Assembly (NCBI GenBank): GCA_002407845.1 | Contig: DHPK01000028.1 | Location: 12,147-76,146 of the forward strand | DNA: 64,000 bases | Source of the DNA: Leptolinea sp. UBA5366 | GTDB lineage: Bacteria > Chloroflexota > Anaerolineae > Anaerolineales > Anaerolineaceae | Reading direction: 5' to 3' | Shown here: positions 43,590 through 53,235 of the stretch, in pieces | How positions within the stretch are numbered: position 1 is the first letter of the stretch | How the letters are laid out: every line of letters begins with the position of its first letter | Program-made: the position numbers and the translations under genes | The notes under the pieces: model-generated | What the model was told of the DNA's origin: nothing | Database searches by the model: none | What the model saw: the letters and a program-made list of their open reading frames with translations, nothing else

Positions 43590-45422
43590 TCATGGCAGAA
43601 TTTCGTACAGGCAATAGGGTTGATGATACCCTTTACTGCATCGGATGAGTTCGCATTTTCCAGTGTCCCGGCAGGCGGTCAGTAAATCGTAGGATTCCCA
43701 TGAGATATTTTCAACAAATTCTGGGATCAGCAGGTATCGCACCTCTCCGGATTTCAACTTTTGATCCAAAAGGTCATCGCGCTTGAAATTGATCATTTGG
43801 CAGCATTCTTGATAACCCGGTAAAAAATTGGCGGGATAGTCCGTCAAGATATTGCCTTCTTGATAGGACTCCCCTAAGATATCGAAAAGCAGCTCCTGAT
43901 TCAATTCAGCTCCAAATAATTTGCGCGATAATTCTCGCTGACGCTCGACCAGCAAATCATCAGGAAGCAGGAATACCGCAATGATGATGATAAAAAGTCC
44001 AACGATGACGGCGATAATGCCAACTGGAATTTTTCCAATCTGCCAGCGAGAGACCGCAAGAAGTCCAATCTGGCTAAGCCGGTCCAGAGCAAATCCGCAG
44101 AGCACAGCCACGCCCGGCAAGGCGGCTGCCAGATTGCGGGTGTCGTATGAAAACAACAGTCCCCACAACATGATGACCGGCCAGGCTGAAAGAAAAAAAA
44201 CCAGACGATATTTTCTCGAAACCAGCGGCAAGCCGGCAAGGCTCAAAATAATCACAAAGAAATACTTGCCAAGCTGCTGGCGGATAAGCAGCCATTTGTG
44301 GGACCAGCTGTAAGTCTGATTAAAGTCTTTGATCCCCTGTGCAACAATTTCTGTGACTGATTCCCCTGCCTGTGGGGTGGAAAACAAATTAATCAGATAA
44401 AAAGGCAGCACAATTAACGCTGTCAGAATTAACAGAGTTATCAGCTGTTTTCGATTAAGTGCTTTAAAGCCATCAAAGCACCAACTTCTGATTGCAACTG
44501 GTACCAATACAACCGTAATCCAGCCCGCCTGCTTGGTTGTGACAGCGCCTGCAGAAAACAGAACTGCAAGCCAGATTGACTGTTTTTGATATTTTTCCCC
44601 AAGCGATTCAGCTTTTAGCAGGGTATACAACGGCAGAAAAACCATGCTGGCAGCAGGAACGTCCATATATCCGTTAAAAATCTGATCGCCCATCAGTTTT
44701 TTAATCATATATCGGGCAATGAAAGCTGCAATAAAAAATCCGGTCTCCTGCTTTTGGAAACCAAGATCAAAAAGCATCAAGAAAATCCAGACAAAAAATA
44801 AGGGCGGGATCAGCGTGTTAAAAAATTGAACCGCATTATCGCCCTGTAATACATAGCTGATAGACCAATTTGCTGAAACCAATTGCGGATAGGATCCCGG
44901 AACGGATGGAATTTGATTTGCAGCCCAGGTTTCGGCATAAGCATTCCAAGAAAACAATGTGTCCCAGCCGCTGAAAATCGTACCGATATTTAATCGCCAG
45001 ACATGCAATGTCCAAGTCAGTGCAGAAAGCGTTAAAAATCCGAAAATCAGCCACACCCAGGCAGTTCCAGCGGCTTTCAAGCTTTGATTGAATAAATCCG
45101 CTTGTAACAGCGGCTTGATCTCGCTTTTTACTTTGGAAATCCCGTCAGCAAGCGCTGTCCGGAACGGCTGACGAATTTGATCCCGAAAACAGTAGAGCAA
45201 AAAAGCCCATTCGACCCCGATCACCGCCATCAGCCAGGGGCGGGTGTAAATCCCGAGCGCGGTCATGATAAAGACGCAAAGATAATTCACAATCAAGCTC
45301 AGCGGGAAAACATAAATCAAGCGCTCAACCAACCCGCCTTGGATCTTGAAACGCCGTATCAAGATCAAGCCGGGGATCAGAGTGATCTGTAAAAATCCAA
45401 GCAAGCCGATCAGCGTCAGCAT
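43590..45422 (-). CDS. Polytopic GT-C-like membrane protein, 610 residues
   Basis: A 610-residue integral membrane protein with about a dozen hydrophobic segments in its first 475 residues, then a soluble C-terminal domain (about 480-610, RQRELSRKLFGAELNQELLF to YHQPYCLYEILP). A loop with WDTLFSWNAYAETWAANQIP has the acidic residue and aromatic setting seen in GT39/GT83-type GT-C transferases. I cannot name a family. It ends a run of similar genes, 6 bases after the 543-residue one, so it is likely part of an envelope-glycan or lipid-glycosylation unit. Confidence 0.7.
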   Translation of the reverse strand: MLTLIGLLGFLQITLIPGLILIRRFKIQGGLVERLIYVFPLSLIVNYLCVFIMTALGIYTRPWLMAVIGVEWAFLLYCFRDQIRQPFRTALADGISKVKSEIKPLLQADLFNQSLKAAGTAWVWLIFGFLTLSALTWTLHVWRLNIGTIFSGWDTLFSWNAYAETWAANQIPSVPGSYPQLVSANWSISYVLQGDNAVQFFNTLIPPLFFVWIFLMLFDLGFQKQETGFFIAAFIARYMIKKLMGDQIFNGYMDVPAASMVFLPLYTLLKAESLGEKYQKQSIWLAVLFSAGAVTTKQAGWITVVLVPVAIRSWCFDGFKALNRKQLITLLILTALIVLPFYLINLFSTPQAGESVTEIVAQGIKDFNQTYSWSHKWLLIRQQLGKYFFVIILSLAGLPLVSRKYRLVFFLSAWPVIMLWGLLFSYDTRNLAAALPGVAVLCGFALDRLSQIGLLAVSRWQIGKIPVGIIAVIVGLFIIIIAVFLLPDDLLVERQRELSRKLFGAELNQELLFDILGESYQEGNILTDYPANFLPGYQECCQMINFKRDDLLDQKLKSGEVRYLLIPEFVENISWESYDLLTACRDTGKCELIRCSKGYHQPYCLYEILP

Positions 45423-45428
45423 GGCAGG

Positions 45429-47048
45429 CTACTCTTTCAGGCGGTAAATCACGCCATCATCGGTATCGGTCACGATCGCGAGATTCCTGAAAAGTGCTTC
45501 AATGCGCCTGCTGGTATCCGCTCCATAAATGTCAGCCATTTGATCTTCGAACGAATCGAAGACAACCAGCAGGGCCCTGCCATCCGAAAATGCGCGTCTA
45601 CCGGTGTCACTGTCCTTAATCGCACCTTCTTCATAGCTGTAATAAATCGGATCAGGCTGCGTGACATACACCTCATGCATCGGCCAGCTGGCGCGATCCA
45701 ATAAATACAGAACCGCAGTTTCCTCGTTGGTGACAAGCGTCTGATCTTCAGGCACCTGGTTTCTGAGATAGGCGATGGTCTCAGAGTTTTTCCAGCGAAC
45801 CGCGTTGTATCCCAGCCCATCAAGTGCATTCTGGCGAGCCGTTCGAACCGATCGCATCCCATAAACCAACGCGAAACCGAACAACGCAGCAGCCAGCATC
45901 CCCTTCTGCCAGACTCTATTTCGGCAGCAACATCCCAGCCGGGCAAACGTCCACGCCAGCAGAGTCAGAAAGCTGACGTGAGCCGGGATTAACATGCGGG
46001 ACCCGATCGTGATCGGCGGGTAGGTTGTCAATGAAACCAGCATCACTACCAGCACATAGCAATAGAAAAATAGGCTAAATATCTGTGCATACCGGTTCAG
46101 CGAACGAACCCGCGGATCCTCGTTTTCCCGGTCGATCAATGCGATCCACAGCAAGACTGCCAGCGGGAATACAAGCGTCATGCCGTAGAGCAGCTGGAGC
46201 GCCCAAAATGGGATCTGTCCGGAAGTCGCCCAGGAATCCGGCAGAAACCACTGCAGGACAATATCGCGCATCTGCCCATTGAACCGAACAGCTTCCTGCT
46301 GAAAGCTGACGGATTCGAGGACACTGCGCGAAGCGACCGTATCAGTCATGCGAATATCGTATGCAAGCCAAATGATCATCGGCAGCACCGCAATCACCCC
46401 AAACAAAAATGTCTCCCAAAACCTATTCTTGATTTTTTTTGACTGGAAAATCAGCAATATCAGACAGGCAGCCAAGATGCAGGCAGCCGAACTGTAACGG
46501 GTCAGAAATGACAGCCCGCAGCCCAGCGCGCTGAGCACAAGCCAGCCGCATCTGCCCTGGCTTAAAAAGCGTTCCAGCGCAATGAACCCGACCATCATCA
46601 GGAACATGCACAAGGTTTCTGACATCGCCCAGGAATACGCCGGAATTAAAATCGGAGAAAGAGCAGTCAACCCTCCATAAATCGCACCCGCCAGCCACTT
46701 ACCGGAAATTCTTGAGAAATGGAAGCTGACAAGGAAAACCGTCAAAGCAAACAGGGCGATATTCAAAACGCGCGCGCTGGAAGCAGGATCCCAGCCAAAC
46801 AAACCGAAAAACGCCAGCAGCAGCGGGTAAAAAGGCGGAAAGTATGGAATCAGGCGAAAGTCCCCGGCAGGATTGATCAGCCCCAAGCCGCGACCCGCTA
46901 ACAAATTTCTCGCGGAGGTGATGTAGATTGTCGCGTCCCCGCCGATGCCCGCGCCTTGCTGCGTGCCAGTCCAAATCAGCCAGCCGCCAAGGAAGCCGCA
47001 GACGAGCGCGCTAACGATTGCCAGCAGCCGATTATCCCTTTTCATCAT
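45429..47048 (-). CDS. GT39-like membrane glycosyltransferase, 539 residues
   Basis: A polytopic protein of 539 residues from ATG 47048, which overlaps the upstream stop (ATGA). The first extracytoplasmic loop GGDATIYITSARNLLAGRG has the Asp typical of ArnT/PMT-like enzymes, followed by PYFPPFYPLLLAFF. About eleven hydrophobic segments run to residue 405; the soluble C-terminus (about 410-539) includes VRWKNSETIAYLRNQVPEDQ, seen in many GT39 family proteins. It would transfer a sugar from a polyprenyl-phosphate donor outside the membrane. Acceptor unknown. Confidence 0.78.
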   Translation of the reverse strand: MMKRDNRLLAIVSALVCGFLGGWLIWTGTQQGAGIGGDATIYITSARNLLAGRGLGLINPAGDFRLIPYFPPFYPLLLAFFGLFGWDPASSARVLNIALFALTVFLVSFHFSRISGKWLAGAIYGGLTALSPILIPAYSWAMSETLCMFLMMVGFIALERFLSQGRCGWLVLSALGCGLSFLTRYSSAACILAACLILLIFQSKKIKNRFWETFLFGVIAVLPMIIWLAYDIRMTDTVASRSVLESVSFQQEAVRFNGQMRDIVLQWFLPDSWATSGQIPFWALQLLYGMTLVFPLAVLLWIALIDRENEDPRVRSLNRYAQIFSLFFYCYVLVVMLVSLTTYPPITIGSRMLIPAHVSFLTLLAWTFARLGCCCRNRVWQKGMLAAALFGFALVYGMRSVRTARQNALDGLGYNAVRWKNSETIAYLRNQVPEDQTLVTNEETAVLYLLDRASWPMHEVYVTQPDPIYYSYEEGAIKDSDTGRRAFSDGRALLVVFDSFEDQMADIYGADTSRRIEALFRNLAIVTDTDDGVIYRLKE

Positions 47049-48844
47049 TGCTGATCCCATCCATAAACCGCGATTTCTCCAAAATCCGCCTGCAGACGCA
47101 GACCGTTTTCTTCCACAGCAGAATAATATTCATCTACGGCGATCGTCTCGTTTCGATCCTGCCAATTCCGCTCAATTGCCGGACGATCCAGCAGAAAATA
47201 TGTTACACCCAGCTCACGTGCCTTTTCAAGACTGGCATTAGACGGAAATGTTTCCATCAGCTCTTGAATCTGTTGATATTGGGCGGGGGGAAAAGCGTTG
47301 AAAAATCCGCCAATAAACGGTTTTTCATGCTTGAGCGTGTAATAAGTGGCAGCTTGATCGTCATTCAATTCAAAAGGCAGGTTCATCACCGCCCCGTCAC
47401 CTGGCTGAGCTGCCAGCCATTCATCGACTGGCCGGGCAGAAATTTGGGAAAAGCGGCTGTATGCAGCGGGTTTGAAATCAAGGATCACCAATCCGATCAG
47501 CAAGAATCCGACCCACAGCGCCTGCCGCGGGGATACTTTTTCCACCAGCTTTTTAACGCCAAATCCGGCGCCCGCAGCAATCAGAACCAGCGCAAACAGG
47601 CCGAAACGCATCAATGCCCGCATTTTATTAAAATAGGGGAAATATTTAAACAGCACGATCCCGGGCAAAAAAACTCGGGTCGTTTCAGCTCCAACCAGCG
47701 GCTGTAAAAACTCGGGGACATTTACCATGACCGGTTTTTCATTCCAATGCAGATCAGTTCCGAATGCCAGCAGCACGGCGATTAAAACGCCGCTGATCAG
47801 CAAAAACCGAACCCAGCGCGGTTCCCCAAGCCGGATCATCCCATAGAGAAACAGCAGCAGCACAACGATGCCGATATACAGCGAAGACTCAATCCATAAA
47901 TCACGGCTGAGCAGCTGAGAAATCGGAGCGCCCAGCGCAAAATGAGTCGTTGCGGGCGTGAGAAAATCGGTCAAGCTGGCAGAATACATGCTGGCGACCG
48001 CCCAACCGCGATCCGGCATCCCGCCTGCGTTCTCCAACAAAACAAATGGCAGTTCAGCCGCAAGCAGCAGCGGCAGCAAAAGCACCGCGAAAAGACTCAT
48101 TGTTTTCCAGAAAGCTGCCTTTTTGAGCGATTCAATCCCGCGAAACAGCAGGTACAGCAGCGTCATCCCCGCAGTCACAAAAAGCAGCATGTAGACAAAA
48201 TATTGGGAACAGAGCGCTGTCAGCCCAAGCCCTGCTGCGGCTTTGAATGCCGCCCCTTTGCGAACCCGGCTCCAATTAGGGCGCAGCATGTCAAACCAGC
48301 CCCAATAAAACAGCGGGATCCACTGCATGCCGCATAAATTCAGATGACCAGCCAAAAAATGCGCCTGCCAGTAAGGCAGACAGGCATAAGCCGTTCCGCT
48401 GATGATTCCCGCGACAGCTGAGCCAGTCAGATGCTGAACCCAACCGTACATCAGCAGCCCTGACAGCACAAAACTCAGCAGCATCGCCATGTTATAACCA
48501 AAAGTCTCACCGCCAATCAGGCTGAAAGGCAGCGCCAGCGCCAACTGAGCCGGCGCAATTTCCGTGCTGGCAAGATTCCAGCCTTCCGGGTAATTCAAAA
48601 ACCAGACATTCATCGGGTTCGAATGCTGCTGAAAGAGCGCTTTCTGAACCCAGCCGATCATCCAAATGAAATAAACATTATCCCCGATCTCGCCGGCGAT
48701 CTCGTCCTTCATGTGCAAAACAAGCGGCCAAGTGAACAGAATCGCCAACAGGACGAACCATAAAACGACCAGCCAAAGTTTTCGCTTTTGCAGCGTCTCA
48801 GTCAATTGTCGGCTCTCCATCGAGTTCAATGACCTGCTTTTCAT
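47045..48844 (-). CDS. Polytopic GT-C-like membrane protein, 599 residues
   Basis: A 599-residue membrane protein. After the first segment (about 24-42) comes a loop with EIAGEIGDNVYFIWMIGWVQ, with the Asp position shared by GT-C proteins of this kind, and NVWFLNYPEGWNL. About ten more hydrophobic segments lead to a soluble C-terminus (about 480-599) with FIGGFFNAFPPAQYQ and LGVTYFLLDRP. The start is uncertain: ATG 48844 overlaps the oxidoreductase gene by 47 bases, ATG 48820 by 23. Function within glycan assembly is inference from fold and context. Confidence 0.7.
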   Translation of the reverse strand: MKSRSLNSMESRQLTETLQKRKLWLVVLWFVLLAILFTWPLVLHMKDEIAGEIGDNVYFIWMIGWVQKALFQQHSNPMNVWFLNYPEGWNLASTEIAPAQLALALPFSLIGGETFGYNMAMLLSFVLSGLLMYGWVQHLTGSAVAGIISGTAYACLPYWQAHFLAGHLNLCGMQWIPLFYWGWFDMLRPNWSRVRKGAAFKAAAGLGLTALCSQYFVYMLLFVTAGMTLLYLLFRGIESLKKAAFWKTMSLFAVLLLPLLLAAELPFVLLENAGGMPDRGWAVASMYSASLTDFLTPATTHFALGAPISQLLSRDLWIESSLYIGIVVLLLFLYGMIRLGEPRWVRFLLISGVLIAVLLAFGTDLHWNEKPVMVNVPEFLQPLVGAETTRVFLPGIVLFKYFPYFNKMRALMRFGLFALVLIAAGAGFGVKKLVEKVSPRQALWVGFLLIGLVILDFKPAAYSRFSQISARPVDEWLAAQPGDGAVMNLPFELNDDQAATYYTLKHEKPFIGGFFNAFPPAQYQQIQELMETFPSNASLEKARELGVTYFLLDRPAIERNWQDRNETIAVDEYYSAVEENGLRLQADFGEIAVYGWDQQ

Positions 48845-49805
48845 CCCAGGATCGCTTGAAGGCTTCCACCAGCAGCTGCGCTTTCAGCCCGTCTTCCAGT
48901 GTGCAGGACGGATCAGCTTTCCGCTGAACGACGTCAATAAAGTGGCGCATTTCATCAAGAAACAGCCAGTTCCGGTCAAATCCCTCAGCCGGAGGATAAT
49001 CAACCCCATCAGGAAAGGTTTCGTTTTGCAGCGTCACCAGCGCATCAGCATTGCGCCAGCTGACAATTCCCTGTGTGCCAACGACTTCAAGATCGTTGCG
49101 GACAAAACGGCGGTAATAATCCAGATGAACCGAACCAATCATGCCGTTCGCCAGTTTCAGTCCAATTTCAGCAACGTCATCGACAGCCAGCTCAAGGTTG
49201 CTGATTTTCCCGCTGAATCCCCAGACAGCGCTGACTTCGCCAAACAGCCAGCGCAGGTAGTCCAGCGGGTGGCTCAAGGTCAACGCCACACCGCCGCCCA
49301 GCTCCGGGCGGGCGCTGTAACTTTTGCGATAATCTTCCCACGGATGCCAATTCGGCAAATATTCTCCCCAGCACGCCCTGAATGACAACGGGCGCCCGAT
49401 ACTGCCGTCAGCGATCAGCGCTTTCAGTTTCAGCAATCCCGGGTGAAAGCGATATTGAAATCCCATCAGCAGCCTGCCCTGCCCGGCAGTCAAAGCCTTC
49501 TGAAAATCAGCGATCCGATCAGCGCGTTCAGCGACCGGTTTCTCCATCAGAATGGCACAGCCGCGCTCAGCTGCCGGAATTGCCGCTTCAAGATGCAGCG
49601 CGGTCGGATTGGCAATGATCACGCCATCCGGTTCATGAGCCAGCGCCTGCTTGATGCTGGTTTCGACCGGCACACCCTGAATCTCATCATCCGGAATCGT
49701 GCTTCGATGGGACCGCAGCAGCACCAGATCGTTTTGCCCCAATTCCCGCAAGTTCCGCAGATGACGCCTGCCAATTGACCCGTACCCGGCTATCAGAAAT
49801 CGCAT
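48798..49805 (-). CDS. Gfo/Idh/MocA-family oxidoreductase
   Basis: A 335-residue NAD(P)-dependent sugar dehydrogenase-like enzyme. The N-terminal Rossmann motif is GYGSIGRRHLRNLRELG (about 6-22), the EKP motif appears as AILMEKPVAERAD near residue 90 (Lys is the usual catalytic partner), and the C-terminal alpha/beta domain has GFQYRFHPGLLKLKAL and GGVALTLSHPLDYLRWLFG (His as likely acid/base). ATG 49805 follows AGAGGA and starts at the Rossmann strand; the frame is open to 49838. It sits between GT-C genes and may make a modified sugar for them. Confidence 0.9.
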   Translation of the reverse strand: MRFLIAGYGSIGRRHLRNLRELGQNDLVLLRSHRSTIPDDEIQGVPVETSIKQALAHEPDGVIIANPTALHLEAAIPAAERGCAILMEKPVAERADRIADFQKALTAGQGRLLMGFQYRFHPGLLKLKALIADGSIGRPLSFRACWGEYLPNWHPWEDYRKSYSARPELGGGVALTLSHPLDYLRWLFGEVSAVWGFSGKISNLELAVDDVAEIGLKLANGMIGSVHLDYYRRFVRNDLEVVGTQGIVSWRNADALVTLQNETFPDGVDYPPAEGFDRNWLFLDEMRHFIDVVQRKADPSCTLEDGLKAQLLVEAFKRSWDEKQVIELDGEPTID

Positions 49806-49873
49806 TTTATCCTCTTTTCCTTCTCGTTCTGCATTCATTTTAATCGAAGCAGGAACCTCTCAGTTTGTCTCGA

Positions 49874-52372
49874 TTATTTTTTCTCCGGCGGCAGCGCGCC
49901 TGTGTACAGAATTGACTGACCTTCAGTTTCAACCAGAACTGTGTCGGCTAAAGTCGTTGCGCCATTTGGACTGCCTGTCAGCCAGACAGTCGACCCGTCT
50001 GGAAAAAAATCCGGCGCAGTTTCAAGCGGCAGCTCTACAGTACCAAAAGCACCCGGTGCGAGCGTCAAAAAAATCAGTCGTCCGTATGGAGCTTCTCCAT
50101 ATCCCTGCTTGGCGCTTTCCGGTTCCCCTTCTCCGGCTGCATAATAGCGGGGATATATTGCGATCGCTTTGGTGATCAGCATCGAATCCGAAGGTAGCTG
50201 ATCCGGAGGAATCTCCAGTTTTGCCAGCACTTGATCCCTCAATTCAGGTTCAAATTTCATCGGCACAATCGATTCTGCCAAAGGCAGCGACAGCCCGACC
50301 AGCAGGAACAGCACCAGCGCCCCGGCTGACCTCAGCCCATAATAAGGCATTGCACCGCTGACCTCGTCCGCGCGGTGAACGTGTGCGGGACTCAGCTGAT
50401 ATCCGCCCAGCTGGAACTGAATTGTCAGCCATTCTGCCATGCTGATACCCAGATATAAAAAGAGTATCCAATCCACTGGAATCAGGTAGCGCCCGGCGGA
50501 ATAACGTCCGACTGCGGTGCTGAAATTGAAGATCAGAATTGCCGCCAGCGGAATCCAGCCTGCCCGATCGTTCCGGACTGATGCTGCCGTTCCAAACGCG
50601 ATGGCGGCGTAAGCGATCATCAGGGCGATCAAATTGAATAATGAAAGAGCGTCATTGCTGACCTCTTCCCAGAACGGTTCTGCGGGGCGCAGCAGATCAC
50701 CTACCCCGGTTAACCGGTCACGAACCGGTAACAGGCGCAGGTTGCTGATCTCATTATTAATAAAATGAGCGGTGATAAAGGATGCAATCTCAGCTGGATA
50801 GTTTCGAATTGATGTCCAAATTACATTCGTCAGTTTTTCAGCATACGCACCATCATTCATGCCTTCATCGCGCAGGATGTCCATGCCGCCGAGATTATAA
50901 CTGGCAGCCATTTCCCCGATCTGGGTGGTCGGATGATCGAAGACGAATTTCCCAGTGATCTGCTGGTTTCGGATCAGCCAGGGGCTCAGACAAGCCAATA
51001 AAGCCAGCGAAAACAACAAGACTTGCCGCAGCCGCAGGCGCCAACTTTCAGCCCGCGAGAAAAGAACCATCCCAAGCGGGATCAAAACCAGCGACAGGCT
51101 CTGGGTGCGGATCAGCGACATCATTCCTAACGCGCCTCCGCTCAAAAGGGCGTACCACTGCCGCTGACGCTGCCCATTCGGCAGGGCTTTCGCCCGTTGC
51201 CAGCGGATCAGGAGCAAGACAAAAAACGCCGCGGCAACTGCCGTCGGCAGATCTGAAAAAAAGTATTTAGTCGATGAAACGTTGTGAGCAAACGGCGCGC
51301 TCAGAATTGCATTGGTCTCCCTCAGAATACACAGCAGCGCTGCAGCCAAGCCAGCGCCGACGCTGTGCAGATCCTTTCCAATCAGATAAATCAGCGCCGG
51401 CAGCAGCGCGATCACCAGTGTCTGCAGGCGGATGATTGCGTCATAATCATTGCCAGCGAGCTGATGGAAAACTGCCAGCATCACGATGTAAAGCGGCCGC
51501 GGCGGAATGTCCCCGCCCTTATACCCCATGCCTGCCGCTAGACTGCGCGCATAATGCCCATAAAAAGAACCGTCAGAAAATGGATAGACCTCGAAATTTG
51601 GCGCTCTGCCTGCTGGGGAGAAAAAGCCATGCTGATTCGGGATCGCCAGCCAAATGGCAGCAGCCGCAGCCCAGATCAGGAAAGGCAGCGCTTTAAGAAA
51701 GCCTGCCGTTGACAAAGCCGGTTTTCGAACAGCCAGCATCAGGACAATCAGACAAAGCAGGAACGCTGCAGCGAGATGCCATTCCAGCAGCGGAACCGTT
51801 GGCTTGCCGAAAAAAGCATTATCTTTGACCAGCCCGATCCGGGTCGCAGCAACCAAGCTGAAAAACACTGCGCCAACTCCAATCAGGATCAGAAATGGCT
51901 TGGCTATTCGCGCGTAGGCGCGCGGCAGCAGTCTTCGATTCTGCCAGAAGATCAGCGCCCAGCCTTGTACTGCGATCAAGGCGAGCCAGACTGCCAGCGG
52001 CAGACCGCGTTCAAATGCCACCCGCCAAGCGAAAGTCCCGCTGGTTTTATATATCAGCCAGATGCTGCGCATCCCACAGACAAAAACTGCGAGCATCAAA
52101 TTGGCAGCAATCAGAAAAGTAGTGCTGAAAGGAGGGTTTTCCGTCAGGCGTGCGAGTTTTTCCAGCCGCTCCGAATTGAATAAAACCCAGGAGAAAGTGC
52201 CAACCAGCAGCAGAACACCGCCGATCAGAACCAGACGCAGCGGACTGAAATCCAGCCGGCTGCCTGCACCGCTTCCGCCCGGCTGCAGCATCAGCACAAT
52301 CAAACAGATCAACCCCTCGACAATTGCGAGGGTCAGAAAGAGTTTGATTGCTTTCTTACGAGTGGAAGTCAT
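49874..52372 (-). CDS. Large polytopic GT39-like membrane protein, 832 residues
   Basis: An 832-residue membrane protein with about seventeen hydrophobic segments. The first five (to about residue 240) look like an added module; the GT-C core follows, with YPFSDGSFYGHYARSLAAGMGYKG (Asp in the first catalytic loop) and PPRPLYIVMLAVF, much like other GT39 proteins. The soluble end (about 715-832) is strand-rich. The start ATG 52372 lies 8 bases after the larE stop, so lar genes and this gene may share a transcript, which is probably accidental. Sugar and acceptor are unknown. Confidence 0.72.
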   Translation of the reverse strand: MTSTRKKAIKLFLTLAIVEGLICLIVLMLQPGGSGAGSRLDFSPLRLVLIGGVLLLVGTFSWVLFNSERLEKLARLTENPPFSTTFLIAANLMLAVFVCGMRSIWLIYKTSGTFAWRVAFERGLPLAVWLALIAVQGWALIFWQNRRLLPRAYARIAKPFLILIGVGAVFFSLVAATRIGLVKDNAFFGKPTVPLLEWHLAAAFLLCLIVLMLAVRKPALSTAGFLKALPFLIWAAAAAIWLAIPNQHGFFSPAGRAPNFEVYPFSDGSFYGHYARSLAAGMGYKGGDIPPRPLYIVMLAVFHQLAGNDYDAIIRLQTLVIALLPALIYLIGKDLHSVGAGLAAALLCILRETNAILSAPFAHNVSSTKYFFSDLPTAVAAAFFVLLLIRWQRAKALPNGQRQRQWYALLSGGALGMMSLIRTQSLSLVLIPLGMVLFSRAESWRLRLRQVLLFSLALLACLSPWLIRNQQITGKFVFDHPTTQIGEMAASYNLGGMDILRDEGMNDGAYAEKLTNVIWTSIRNYPAEIASFITAHFINNEISNLRLLPVRDRLTGVGDLLRPAEPFWEEVSNDALSLFNLIALMIAYAAIAFGTAASVRNDRAGWIPLAAILIFNFSTAVGRYSAGRYLIPVDWILFLYLGISMAEWLTIQFQLGGYQLSPAHVHRADEVSGAMPYYGLRSAGALVLFLLVGLSLPLAESIVPMKFEPELRDQVLAKLEIPPDQLPSDSMLITKAIAIYPRYYAAGEGEPESAKQGYGEAPYGRLIFLTLAPGAFGTVELPLETAPDFFPDGSTVWLTGSPNGATTLADTVLVETEGQSILYTGALPPEKK

Positions 52373-52380
52373 ATTAATTG

Positions 52381-53235
52381 TTAGTCCGGCTGATGATCGG
52401 CATTATCCTGCCCGGGTAAATCCTTGTTCAATTTTCCGGACTGGTACCCTTCCAAATCCAACGCGACATGCTGAAAGCCGATTTCATGGAATTTCGCTGA
52501 AATCTGATCCCTCAGAGCCAGCACTTCGTTTATGGCATCCGGTTGGATTTCAATAACAGCCAGTTTTTGATAGAGCCGCACCCGACAGTCACGGACTCCG
52601 AGCGTTTTCAAATAAGCTTCAGCATGGGCTATCATCTTCAGATCAGCGCTGTTCAAGCGAGTGCCGTAGGGAATTCGGGTTGCCAGGCAGGGAGCGGATG
52701 GCTTGTCCCAAGTTTCCAGTCCCAACGTCCGCGACAGCTGGCGGATATCCGCTTTGTTCAGCCCGGTTTCGATCAGCGGACTGCGAATGCCCAGCTCCTC
52801 AATCGCCCTTCTGCCCGGGCGATATTCGCCCAAATCATCTAAGTTTTGTCCCTCAAAGACAACTGCATAGCCGCGTTCCTGAGCTAAATGCTGCAGCTGG
52901 CACATGATCAGCCGTTTACAAAAATAACAGCGATCCGGTTGGTTACTGACAATTGATTCATCGCTCAGCGCGTTAATTGCCAGCTGTTCATGTTCCAGTC
53001 CCCACTGCTGGGCAAACGCTGCTGCATTCGAAATGGCAGCCGCTGAATCGAGTTCGGTCACAGCCGTCACAGCCAGCGCCCGGCTGCCCAGCTCCTGCCC
53101 GGCGATCACCGCCAGCAGACTGCTGTCAACTCCGCCGGAGAAGGCGATCACTGCAGACCCGGCATCAGACAGAATCCGCCTCAAAACCGCTAATTTGGCT
53201 TGCAGATGATCCGGCAAATCTTGGCTTCCGTTCAT
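52381..53235 (-). CDS. larE: LarE, sulfur transferase for nickel-pincer cofactor synthesis
   Basis: Inserts sulfur into the pyridinium dinucleotide precursor of the nickel-pincer nucleotide used by lactate racemase and related enzymes. The 284-residue protein has the PP-loop SGGVDSS (residues 33-39), DRCYFCK (C103, C106), and KPSAPCLATRIPYG (C183). C183 matches the sacrificial Cys of the Lactobacillus enzyme; LarE forms that use a cluster carry extra Cys near this region, so which type this is remains open. Its ATG overlaps the larB stop (ATGA). Confidence 0.92.
   Translation of the reverse strand: MNGSQDLPDHLQAKLAVLRRILSDAGSAVIAFSGGVDSSLLAVIAGQELGSRALAVTAVTELDSAAAISNAAAFAQQWGLEHEQLAINALSDESIVSNQPDRCYFCKRLIMCQLQHLAQERGYAVVFEGQNLDDLGEYRPGRRAIEELGIRSPLIETGLNKADIRQLSRTLGLETWDKPSAPCLATRIPYGTRLNSADLKMIAHAEAYLKTLGVRDCRVRLYQKLAVIEIQPDAINEVLALRDQISAKFHEIGFQHVALDLEGYQSGKLNKDLPGQDNADHQPD

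Noticed and set aside
47018..47707. Plus-strand open frame of about 230 codons
   Set aside because: Antisense to two membrane-protein genes with overlapping ends; no RBS.
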